Origin: Alkalimonas sp.
GTDB taxonomy: Bacteria; Pseudomonadota; Gammaproteobacteria; Enterobacterales; Alteromonadaceae
Length of the DNA: 5,010 nt
Direction of reading: 5' to 3'
Assembly: GCA_007117525.1 (NCBI GenBank)
Contig: SKGJ01000245.1
Span: forward strand, 1-5,010
In this document: piece by piece, positions 1-5,010 of the stretch
How positions within the stretch are numbered: the stretch's first letter is position 1
How the letters are laid out: every line of letters starts with the position of its first letter
Program-made: the position numbers and the translations under genes
Notes under the pieces: model-generated
What the model was told of the DNA's origin: nothing
What the model saw: only the letters and a program-made list of their open reading frames with translations
Databases searched by the model: none

Positions 1-1
1 C

Positions 2-262
2 GAAGCCTGTGGCTTCCGACTGAGTGATGGCCGCTTGCTCAGCTGCGGCATGAGCCGGATTGAGTTGCTGGACAGGGCCGGTGAGCCGCTGAGCAAAGAT
101 GTGGAAGTGCATGCAGTGAGCAATGAACCCGCCGTGGCTGGCCAGCGGGTTGAAACCTGGTCTTACATTGTTAAGGGCGATATTGGCGGCAACTACCTGA
201 TCAGTATCCGGCTGGAAAATGGCCGGGTCACCGCCATTGAAAGCCAGCAGCAGCGGCGTTAG
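2..262 (+). CDS. DUF2845-like protein, C-terminal part (cut by window edge)
   Basis: The frame is open from the window edge to a TAG stop, giving 86 residues; the start lies outside. The visible part has the layout I associate with DUF2845 proteins, which are small exported proteins of unknown function in gammaproteobacteria. It opens with CGFRLSDGRLLSCGMSRIEL, followed by a GEP motif (residues 27-29), then a W-x-Y (53-55) and a closing strand with L-E-N-G-R (71-75). In this family the pattern is usually read as an SmpA/OmlA-like small alpha-beta fold; that structural link is inference. An in-frame TTG at 35 and ATG at 50 fall inside the conserved block and should not be taken as starts. The tail (SQQQRR) is polar. 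It converges on the DUF3617 gene with only 20 bases between the stops, and I see no terminator there. The function is unknown. The family call is by eye. Confidence 0.7.
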   Translation, partial: EACGFRLSDGRLLSCGMSRIELLDRAGEPLSKDVEVHAVSNEPAVAGQRVETWSYIVKGDIGGNYLISIRLENGRVTAIESQQQRR

Positions 263-282
263 CTTTCGATCATCTGCAGGCC

Positions 283-813
283 CTAATCGCAGTCTGCGCT
301 TAGCCATTTCCCCTGCTGCTGCATGGTCATCCGTTCGGCACGACCATTCACTTCGGTGCTAAACTCGGCATGGCCGCGATAGGCCCGCCGGTTTTCCAGC
401 ACCATCTCTCCTTGTCCCTGAGACGGCGGGTTGGTCTGACACTGAAAACTAAACTCAAAACGATTGTCGCCCTTTGGCGTTAAGGTTTGCTCACAACCAT
501 CTTGCTGCGGCAGGCTGCCCTGCTCAATATCCTGCAGGGTTAAACAAACCCGTATCGAAGAGCTGGTACCGCCAAAGCGAATGCCTTGCTGTTCCAACAT
601 CGACTCCATCATTCGTCGCTGCGCTGCTGGCAAACTATCCAGCTGGCGCTGCGCTTCGGCCATGGCACGTTCAAGCTCGCCACTCTCACTTTGCATACTG
701 AAACTGTGCTCCCACAAGCCCGGATCCATCTCCAGCTGGACCGAAGCCGCTGGCAAGGCGCACGAAAAAAACAATGCCAGCAAAGCTGGCAGTCCAAAAG
801 GTAAAGCTTTCAT
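283..813 (-). CDS. DUF3617-family exported protein
   Basis: This is a 176-residue protein of unknown function. The N-terminus (MKALPFGLPALLALFFSCAL...) is a Sec signal peptide with probable cleavage around residues 21-24 (PAAS), so the protein should be periplasmic. The mature part matches the DUF3617 pattern: PGLWE at 31-35, an alpha-helical stretch with LPAAQRRMMESMLEQQG (61-77), a conserved 'RVCLT' strand (88-92), then C107, a F-x-F-x-C strand (121-125), and a C-terminal G-K-W...D-C-D. The four mature cysteines (90, 107, 125, 175) could form two disulfides, fitting the periplasm. The ATG at 813 is chosen over the in-frame ATG at 822 because AAGGA (826-822) sits 8 bases before 813 and overlaps the other ATG. 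The signal-peptide Cys18 has Phe-Phe-Ser before it, which is not a good lipobox. The gene may be transcribed alone or by read-through from the hydrolase-PilZ gene, since no terminator is visible between them. Confidence 0.85.
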   Translation of the reverse strand: MKALPFGLPALLALFFSCALPAASVQLEMDPGLWEHSFSMQSESGELERAMAEAQRQLDSLPAAQRRMMESMLEQQGIRFGGTSSSIRVCLTLQDIEQGSLPQQDGCEQTLTPKGDNRFEFSFQCQTNPPSQGQGEMVLENRRAYRGHAEFSTEVNGRAERMTMQQQGKWLSADCD

Positions 814-821
814 ATAAATCA

Positions 822-826
822 TCCTT
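822..826 (-). promoter_or_regulatory. Ribosome binding site deciding the DUF3617 start
   Basis: AAGGA on the minus strand lies 8 bases upstream of the ATG at 813. It overlaps the alternative in-frame ATG at 822, so it cannot serve that codon. This supports the 176-residue reading that begins MKALPF. Confidence 0.7.
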
Positions 827-901
827 GTTGTTGATTAAACCCCTCAAAATCAGTACGGCATGGCTCTGATCCCTGCAAAGCCTGCGCTCACACAAAGCCG
901 T

Positions 902-912
902 TGCGTGACGCA
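902..912. repeat. Short palindrome, possible operator
   Basis: TGCGT-G-ACGCA is a perfect inverted repeat with 5-base arms around one central base. It lies in the leader region between the candidate promoter and the DUF3617 start. Such short palindromes can be regulator sites but also arise by chance. I recognise no specific regulator. Confidence 0.2.
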
Positions 913-921
913 GCACCGATA

Positions 922-953
922 CTAAGCCTAGTTGCGATTGCCGCACGAATCAA
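922..953 (-). promoter_or_regulatory. Candidate promoter of the DUF3617 gene
   Basis: On the minus strand, TTGATT (953-948, 4 of 6 to TTGACA) is followed after 17 bases by TAGGCT (930-925, 3 of 6 to TATAAT), continuing TAG. The leader to the ATG would be about 100 bases. The -10 resembles those proposed for the hydrolase-PilZ gene and atoE and loosely fits a sigma-S type CTAnnCTTA. No transcript evidence is available. Confidence 0.3.
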
Positions 954-977
954 ACCTGTCCAGAACCTTCGATTGCT

Positions 978-2306
978 TTAAGCGGCAAAACGCAGCCCGG
1001 ATTCTTCGCCGCGCTGCCAAACGCAGACCGCTTTTCGCAAGCCCGTTTTCTCAAAAGCCAGCTGCATCCGGGTACCCGGTGGAATTTTTTTGCTGCAACG
1101 CAGCCGCACGCCTCCTTGCTCACTGTAATCCATCACCTGACACTCAAAGGCTTCGGTGGTCAGAAACAAACGCGCCAGTTCCTGCTCGGCCCTTGGCTGA
1201 AGGCGCGGGAACTCCCGACGCTCCTTCCCCTCACCACTGGTGCTAGCCCTTGTTGTTGCAGCAGCGGAAGGAATAGCGGCCTGATACTCAGCCAAGGTTT
1301 GCGGCAAGTCAGGATTCCGTGGTCGGTAATAGCCGGACTCTATCCGCTGATAGACGCTGGGATGCACCCGAACTTGCACAGCAGGCTCAGCAGAGCGGCC
1401 TTGCAGCCGTCGAATGTAGACCCCATTGTTGAGCAATGCCAGCAAACGGTATGGCCAGCCGTAAGAGTCATGCTCTTTTTGCATGGCGGCTGGTCGCAGC
1501 TCCTGCTCCAGGTAAGCCTCATCAAAGCTCAGGCCTAGTGCCCGCGCTTTTTCCAGCATCCACTCCAGGCAGATATCGGACAAACCGGTGCGTGGGTAGC
1601 CACCGCCAATGTCCGAGTGAACACCGGCAAACCAGCATTGCTCCACCTGCTGATCGGGCTGGATCTCGCCGGTCCACAAGTCTGGCGCAAAGGGTTCCCG
1701 TTTTTCATCCAGCGCCAGCGCATGGTAACCGTGCTTGACCAAAGGACTGAGGTGGGTATCAAAAAAGCCAATCCGCTTTTGCCCCAGATGATTGAGGGCC
1801 AATACCGGGACGCCCAAAGCTCCCACCGTATCAAACACACCCAGCATGCGGATTTCTGGCCGGTAATTAAACTGATACGGATTGCTCAACCACTTTTCAG
1901 AGCGTAACTCAGGCGGGGTTCGGTAATAGGCATAAGCATCGCCCAGTTCAGCCAGCTGCTGTTTGTTGACCAGCCCCAAGGCATGCACCATACCTACCAC
2001 GGCTCGGGCCGTATAAGCGCCCCGGCTAAAGCCAAAGCAGTAGATGTCATCTCCTGGCTGGTAATTGTGCGCCAAAAAGCGGTAAGCACGCAGCACATTG
2101 CGGGCCAGCCCGATGCCAAAAGCCCCACCTAAAAAGCGGTCCACTGCGCCCAGTGTGCCAACACCCTGATCGTAGAAAACCACCTGATGGCGGCCATCTT
2201 CTGCCATCGGCTGGATAGCCCGGGCTATCTTGACGATATTGGTAGGGTTCTGCTGCGGCTCATTCCAGGTGCCGTCGCAGCATAGAATAATGCGTTTTGG
2301 GGTCAT
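978..2306 (-). CDS. DUF2235 (Tle1-like) alpha/beta hydrolase with C-terminal PilZ domain
   Basis: This 442-residue protein has two domains. Residues 4 to about 325 form a DUF2235 alpha/beta hydrolase, the catalytic fold of Tle1-type phospholipases. The first strand ends CCDGTWNEP (9-17), as is usual for the family. The nucleophile motif G-F-S-R-G is at 92-96 (Ser94), followed by AYTAR. A FDT motif (158-160) offers the catalytic Asp159, and G-V-H-S-D-I-G-G-G (228-236) offers His230. After an Ala/Thr/Ser-rich linker (about 343-360), residues 362-442 form a PilZ domain: R364-x3-R368 and D393-x-S395-x2-G398 are the c-di-GMP contacts known for PilZ, and a closing V-W...G-L-R-F strand is present. 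No signal peptide or membrane segment is seen, so it is probably cytoplasmic. The ATG at 2306 is chosen for AAGGAGG 7 bases upstream; an upstream ATG at 2354 would add 16 unlikely residues. The expected chemistry is ester or lipid hydrolysis; the substrate is unknown. No VgrG, PAAR or immunity gene is in the window. Confidence 0.9.
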   Translation of the reverse strand: MTPKRIILCCDGTWNEPQQNPTNIVKIARAIQPMAEDGRHQVVFYDQGVGTLGAVDRFLGGAFGIGLARNVLRAYRFLAHNYQPGDDIYCFGFSRGAYTARAVVGMVHALGLVNKQQLAELGDAYAYYRTPPELRSEKWLSNPYQFNYRPEIRMLGVFDTVGALGVPVLALNHLGQKRIGFFDTHLSPLVKHGYHALALDEKREPFAPDLWTGEIQPDQQVEQCWFAGVHSDIGGGYPRTGLSDICLEWMLEKARALGLSFDEAYLEQELRPAAMQKEHDSYGWPYRLLALLNNGVYIRRLQGRSAEPAVQVRVHPSVYQRIESGYYRPRNPDLPQTLAEYQAAIPSAAATTRASTSGEGKERREFPRLQPRAEQELARLFLTTEAFECQVMDYSEQGGVRLRCSKKIPPGTRMQLAFEKTGLRKAVCVWQRGEESGLRFAA

Positions 2307-2313
2307 GGCGATG

Positions 2314-2320
2314 CCTCCTT
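2314..2320 (-). promoter_or_regulatory. Strong ribosome binding site deciding the hydrolase-PilZ start
   Basis: AAGGAGG on the minus strand is a near-perfect anti-16S match, 7 bases before the ATG at 2306. It lies inside the longer in-frame reading from 2354, which argues that the longer form is not used. Confidence 0.85.
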
Positions 2321-2380
2321 TGCGTGGCACAATCTTTCCGTTGCACAATGGCATACCGCCAAGCGGTTACTACGCCTGTA

Positions 2381-2390
2381 TTTAGCATAG
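2381..2390 (-). promoter_or_regulatory. Candidate -10 region of the hydrolase-PilZ promoter
   Basis: CTATGCTAAA on the minus strand contains TATGCT (4 of 6 to TATAAT) and closely fits the extended -10 of sigma-S promoters as I know it (CTAYRCTTAA). No good -35 lies 16-18 bases upstream, where the sequence is TGTGTT. That is tolerated better by sigma-S than by sigma-70. The leader would be about 70 bases. This is inference from sequence alone. Confidence 0.35.
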
Positions 2391-2400
2391 TCCAAACTGG

Positions 2401-2427
2401 TTAAAAAACACACAGCCTTATTGGCTA
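2401..2427 (-). terminator. Weak possible terminator after the SDR gene
   Basis: Read on the minus strand, AGCC-AATAA-GGCT (2426-2414) is a 4-base-pair hairpin, followed after a short GTGTG by six T (2408-2403). It sits about 25 bases past the SDR stop. The stem is short and the T-run is set off from it, so termination would be inefficient at best. Confidence 0.3.
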
Positions 2428-2450
2428 TTTTTCTTTACCCTCTCACTGCG

Positions 2451-3113
2451 TTACCAGGGCAGCGCTTCTCCGCTGCTGTGGAAAAACTGGCCACTGTTGC
2501 TGGCATCAAGCTCCTTGATGCGCTCGACCAGGCGGCGGGCGGCTTCATCCGGGCTGATATCACCGGCAAAGCCCACCATCTGGGTTTTGACAAAGCCCGG
2601 ATGGTAAATACCGACATAAATCTGCTGACTGGCAAGGTCCTGGCTTAATGACACACTGGCCGCATTCAGCGCAGCCTTGGCCATCCGGTAACCGTAATAA
2701 GCCCCGGAGCCATTGTCACTGATAGACCCCATCCGACTGGTGATCATCGCAATCTTGCCGCCTTGTTTTAACGCCGGCAGCATTGCATGGCTAAGCACCA
2801 AAGGAGCCACCGCATCGACCTGAAACTGCGCCTGAATGCGTGCAAGATCCAAATCAGTCAAGGTTTCATTGCTGAAGATACCGGCATTGTTGATCAACAG
2901 ATCCACCGAATCCGGGGCAAACTGCTGTGCGACCTGTTGCAGCTGTTCAAGCTGACTGAAATCAATGCTGCTGTGTACCGTCACATCCAGATCCGCCAGC
3001 TCCGCCGATAGGGTGCGGCAGATCACCGTCACCTGACAGCCCTGGGCCAGGTATTGTTTTACCAGGGACAAACCAATACCACGGTTTCCACCGGTAATGA
3101 CAACATGTTGCAT
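2451..3113 (-). CDS. Short-chain dehydrogenase/reductase (SDR), C-factor/sniffer-like
   Basis: This is a 220-residue classical SDR, a cytoplasmic NAD(P)-dependent oxidoreductase. The dinucleotide-binding motif T-G-G-N-R-G-I-G is at 7-14. Arg33 after the second strand (V-I-C-R) suggests NADP(H) preference. N-N-A-G is at 75-78. The catalytic set is Ser126 (I-T-S-R-M-G-S), Tyr142 and Lys146 (Y-R-M-A-K), followed by H-P-G-F-V-K-T (171-177). At the place where most SDRs have the structural/catalytic Asn (V-N-x), this protein has Asp100 (V-D-A-V-A-P). The short length and the R-M-G-S segment recall the C-factor (CsgA)/sniffer group, but the substrate cannot be told. AGGAG (3124-3120) lies 6 bases before the ATG. 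The gene follows atoE by 52 bases with no terminator, so the two are probably co-transcribed. Whether the enzyme acts on something the transporter imports is open. Confidence 0.92.
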   Translation of the reverse strand: MQHVVITGGNRGIGLSLVKQYLAQGCQVTVICRTLSAELADLDVTVHSSIDFSQLEQLQQVAQQFAPDSVDLLINNAGIFSNETLTDLDLARIQAQFQVDAVAPLVLSHAMLPALKQGGKIAMITSRMGSISDNGSGAYYGYRMAKAALNAASVSLSQDLASQQIYVGIYHPGFVKTQMVGFAGDISPDEAARRLVERIKELDASNSGQFFHSSGEALPW

Positions 3114-3165
3114 GAAAAACTCCTGTTCTGTTCAATCTAAAGAAACCATTACGGCTGCAGACCGA

Positions 3166-4473
3166 TCAATACCAGCTTAGCACAGCGGCAATCACCAGGC
3201 CGGTCAGCAGCAGCTGCAGCAGACAAAAACCCATAATATCTTTCGCCTTTAAGCCGGCAATGGCCAGCACCGGCAAAGCCCAAAAAGGCTGGATCAGATT
3301 GGTCCAGGCATCGCCCCAGGCAATGGCCATCGCCACTCGCTGGATGTCGGCCCCCAGCTCCAGTGCCGCCGGTAACATCACCGGCGCCTGCACCGCCCAC
3401 TGACCACCGCCAGAGGGTACAAAAATATTCACCAGCCCAGCGCTCAAAAAGCTCCACAGTGGCAAAGACTCGCTGCTGGCAAAACCGGCAAAGGCCTGGG
3501 AGAGGCTCTGGGCCATGCCCGATTGCACCATCACCGCCATCATGCCGGCGTAAAATGGAAACTGCAGCAAAATGCCGGCACTGCCACCAATTGCTTGCTG
3601 CAAGCTGTTGAGCAGGTTGCGCGGACTTTGATGCAGTAGAATCGCCGCAAATAAAAACAGAAAGTTGACACTGTTTAAATTCAGCCCGCCGCCATCGCTA
3701 AAATACAGCCACAAGTAACCAAGTCCCAGACCACCGAACAGCCAGCCGAGCCAGCGGCTGTGCTCCAATTGCTCAGCCGGGCGCTCTGACCCAGATGCAG
3801 CTTGAACCGGCTCAGCCAGTTTGGCAGGATCCACTAAAACCGATTCGTCTTTATTCGGTAGCATCAAGCGGTTCAGCAAAGGGATCAAGAGTACCAGCAA
3901 CAGCGTCAATGTCAGGTTAAAGCCAGAGAAGATGGTCTGGCTGGTTGGGATCACCCCGATCAGGTTTTCAGCAAAATGCCCTTCGGTGGCAATGGTCAAA
4001 GGCACAGAGCCGGCCAGACCACCGTGCCAGACCACAAAACCGGAATAAGCACTGGCCACCAACAGCCGGTAATCCACCGCCACCCGCCGTGCCAGCGCTT
4101 TGGCAAAAAAAGCACCGACCACCAGACCAAAGCCCCAATTCAGCCAACTGGCCATCAGCGCCACCAGGGTCACCAGCACAATGGCCGTACCGGCACTCTG
4201 CACCTTGGCAGCCAACCCATCCAACGCTCGCTGCACCAGAGGTGTGGTGGCCAGTAAAAAACCAGTCACCAGCACCAGCATCATCTGCATGGCAAAACCC
4301 AGCAAGCCCCAAAAACCATCGCCCCAGTACTGTAGAACCGCCAAAGGCGACTGCTGCTGAACTGCTACTGCCAGTGCAAAGACCAGCAGCGTCAACAACA
4401 GCACCAGCACAAAAGGATCCGGCAGGTAACGCTCGGTCAGGCGAACGAAGGGTTTGGAGAGGTTACGCAGCAT
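3166..4473 (-). CDS. atoE: Short-chain fatty acid transporter, AtoE family
   Basis: This is a 435-residue inner-membrane transporter, against 440 in E. coli AtoE. The family takes up short-chain fatty acids such as acetoacetate or butyrate. Recognisable AtoE segments run in order: Y-L-P-D-P-F (16-21), Y-W-G-D-G-F-W (49-55), W-L-N-W-G-F-G-L-V-V-G-A (110-121), S-G-F-V-V-W-H-G-G-L-A-G-S-V-P-L (144-159), F-S-G-F-N (182-186), a hydrophilic loop at 202-240, Q-F-P-F-Y-A-G (304-310), V-P-S-G-G-G-Q-W (352-359) and Q-P-F-W-A-L-P (395-401). About ten to twelve hydrophobic helices are visible, for example 20-38, 56-76, 96-120, 183-200, 241-257, 299-316 and 411-433. The ATG at 4473 is chosen by length against E. 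coli AtoE. An in-frame ATG at 4557 falls in the preceding gene's terminator and codes for an unrelated extension. The ribosome binding site before 4473 is weak. No atoD/atoA/atoB genes are adjacent, so it is a stand-alone transporter paired with the SDR. Confidence 0.93.
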   Translation of the reverse strand: MLRNLSKPFVRLTERYLPDPFVLVLLLTLLVFALAVAVQQQSPLAVLQYWGDGFWGLLGFAMQMMLVLVTGFLLATTPLVQRALDGLAAKVQSAGTAIVLVTLVALMASWLNWGFGLVVGAFFAKALARRVAVDYRLLVASAYSGFVVWHGGLAGSVPLTIATEGHFAENLIGVIPTSQTIFSGFNLTLTLLLVLLIPLLNRLMLPNKDESVLVDPAKLAEPVQAASGSERPAEQLEHSRWLGWLFGGLGLGYLWLYFSDGGGLNLNSVNFLFLFAAILLHQSPRNLLNSLQQAIGGSAGILLQFPFYAGMMAVMVQSGMAQSLSQAFAGFASSESLPLWSFLSAGLVNIFVPSGGGQWAVQAPVMLPAALELGADIQRVAMAIAWGDAWTNLIQPFWALPVLAIAGLKAKDIMGFCLLQLLLTGLVIAAVLSWY

Positions 4474-4501
4474 GCTGAGCAATTCATTGGAGAAACATGA
4501 A

Positions 4502-4533
4502 TTTAGCCTAACGGCTTTGGCCGTCGAGTGCCA
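4502..4533 (-). promoter_or_regulatory. Candidate atoE promoter with internal hairpin
   Basis: On the minus strand, TTAGGCTAAA (4511-4502) could supply the -10 (TAGGCT), with CTGGCA (about 4534-4529) as a weak -35 at an 18-base spacing. The spacer holds an inverted repeat, ACGGC-CAAA-GCCGT (4524-4511), which could be an operator. The start point would be near 4498, leaving a short leader of about 25 bases. The preceding terminator means atoE needs a promoter in roughly this region, but these exact elements are a guess. Confidence 0.3.
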
Positions 4534-4557
4534 GCGTTTCACGCCAGCTCCGACCAT

Positions 4558-4585
4558 AAAAAAACCCTGCCTCAGGGGCAGGGTT
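4558..4585 (-). terminator. Intrinsic terminator of the DUF4168 gene
   Basis: On the minus strand, AACCCTGCC-CCTGA-GGCAGGGTT forms a perfect 9-base-pair stem with a 5-base loop. The T-run (4564-4558) shares its first two bases with the stem. It begins 18 bases after the DUF4168 stop and ends at the start of the atoE upstream region, so it separates the two transcription units. Confidence 0.92.
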
Positions 4586-4603
4586 CATTGTTGCAAGCTG
4601 CGG

Positions 4604-4975
4604 TTACGAATCAGCGCGCGACATGCTCAGAATACGATCACGCAGTTCTTCGTCTTGCTGGGCTTGTTGTGCAATGGCGTTGTACTGGGCAGCGGTTAAG
4701 CCTGCAGCTTCCACGGCCTCAACCATTTCATTTTGCGCTTGCTGCTGAATTTGCTGAGCCTGCTCAGCACTTTCAGCATTCTGGAACTGGGCTTCATACT
4801 TGGCACCGATCTCACCAATGGCATCCATCGCCATGGTAAATTGCAATAATTTCGCTTCGGTAATTTCAACCTGTTGCTGCTGCGGCTGCATCGCAGCCGG
4901 ATCGGCTTGCGCGACACCTAAAGACACAGTGGCAGAAAAAGCGGCAAGGCAAAGGGCAATGGCTGTTTTTTTCAT
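4604..4975 (-). CDS. DUF4168-family exported protein
   Basis: This 123-residue protein has a clear Sec signal peptide: MKK, a hydrophobic core, then A-Q-A at 22-24 with predicted cleavage before Asp25. The mature part is almost wholly helical and glutamine/alanine-rich. It matches the DUF4168 layout: a first helix with L-L-Q-F-T-M-A-M-D-A-I (43-53), a Q-rich coiled-coil-like stretch (64-82), M-V-E-A-V-E-A-A-G-L-T-x3-Y-N-x-I (84-101), and a final D-x-E-L-R-x-R-I (108-115). There is no lipobox and no cysteine in the mature part, so a soluble periplasmic protein is expected. The family has no established function that I know of. AGGAG (4987-4983) sits 7 bases before the ATG. It is a single-gene transcript by its own terminator; the promoter is mostly outside the window. 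It could be mistaken for other small helical envelope proteins, but the G-L-T...Y-N motif supports DUF4168. Confidence 0.85.
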   Translation of the reverse strand: MKKTAIALCLAAFSATVSLGVAQADPAAMQPQQQQVEITEAKLLQFTMAMDAIGEIGAKYEAQFQNAESAEQAQQIQQQAQNEMVEAVEAAGLTAAQYNAIAQQAQQDEELRDRILSMSRADS

Positions 4976-5010
4976 AGTAACACTCCTGTAGTTTGCATTC
5001 GCCTACTGTA

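Noticed and set aside
751..765. Possible lipoprotein cysteine (Cys18) in the DUF3617 signal peptide
   Set aside because: The preceding residues are Phe-Phe-Ser rather than the Leu-[Ala/Ser/Thr/Val]-[Gly/Ala/Ser] lipobox, and a normal signal-peptidase site follows.
464..817. Plus-strand reading frame of 117 codons opposite the DUF3617 gene
   Set aside because: It is a shadow of a gene with a signal peptide, a family pattern and a good ribosome binding site on the other strand.
1116..1538. Plus-strand reading frame of 140 codons opposite the hydrolase-PilZ gene
   Set aside because: It lies wholly antisense to conserved hydrolase and PilZ sequence, has no recognisable domain, and I see no ribosome binding site that would support it.
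978..2306. Reading the hydrolase as a T6SS antibacterial effector
   Set aside because: Only the catalytic fold is shared. There is no membrane-placing domain, no secretion partner and no immunity gene in the window, and a PilZ domain suggests intracellular regulation.
2307..2354. N-terminal extension of the hydrolase by 16 residues from the ATG at 2354
   Set aside because: The extension contains the strong AAGGAGG that serves the ATG at 2306, and the family normally starts just before the first strand, as the shorter form does.
3945..4478. Long plus-strand reading frame (177 codons) opposite atoE
   Set aside because: It is antisense to a very well-supported transporter. The translation is Pro/Gln/Ser-rich low complexity with no domain, typical of a shadow of a GC-biased gene.
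4484..4498. Tiny upstream reading frame (ATG to TGA, four codons) before atoE, whose stop overlaps another ATG
   Set aside because: It has no ribosome binding site, would begin at about the predicted transcript start, and the second ATG is out of frame with atoE. It is likely chance.
4474..4557. N-terminal extension of AtoE by 28 residues from the ATG at 4557
   Set aside because: The ATG abuts the T-run of the upstream terminator, the extra residues do not look like AtoE, and the shorter form matches the E. coli length.

Overview
The window fits a gammaproteobacterial chromosome. Moderate GC, compact spacing, strong AGGAG-type ribosome binding sites and an E. coli-like AtoE transporter all point there. 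A Rheinheimera/Alishewanella-type member of the Alteromonadales-Chromatiales area is my best guess; this is inference from protein character only. There are six genes and no gene-free stretch over about 165 bases. I see no rRNA, tRNA, CRISPR array, insertion sequence or phage gene.

Layout, left to right: (1) the C-terminal end of a plus-strand DUF2845-like protein, cut by the left edge; (2) on the minus strand and tail-to-tail with it, 20 bases away, an exported DUF3617-family protein; (3) on the minus strand, a 442-residue protein joining a DUF2235 (Tle1-like) alpha/beta-hydrolase core to a C-terminal PilZ domain; (4) on the minus strand, a short-chain dehydrogenase/reductase (SDR); (5) on the minus strand, 52 bases upstream of the SDR, an AtoE-family short-chain fatty acid transporter; (6) on the minus strand, a small exported DUF4168 protein closed by a clear intrinsic terminator.

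Transcription: five of the six genes run leftward. atoE and the SDR are close enough to form one operon. The DUF4168 gene is insulated from them by its terminator. The hydrolase-PilZ and DUF3617 genes have their own upstream regions of about 145 and 165 bases. Three of these upstream regions carry a similar -10-like element (TAnGCT followed by A/T-rich bases), which may mean a shared promoter class.

The most interesting object is the DUF2235-PilZ fusion. The catalytic Ser, Asp and His motifs and both halves of the c-di-GMP-binding PilZ signature (RxxxR and DxSxxG) are intact. That suggests a lipase/esterase-like hydrolase gated or positioned by the second messenger c-di-GMP. It has no secretion-system neighbours here, so a housekeeping or signalling role is at least as likely as a toxin role. 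The other genes look like ordinary chromosomal genes: three small envelope proteins of unknown function, one transporter and one oxidoreductase.
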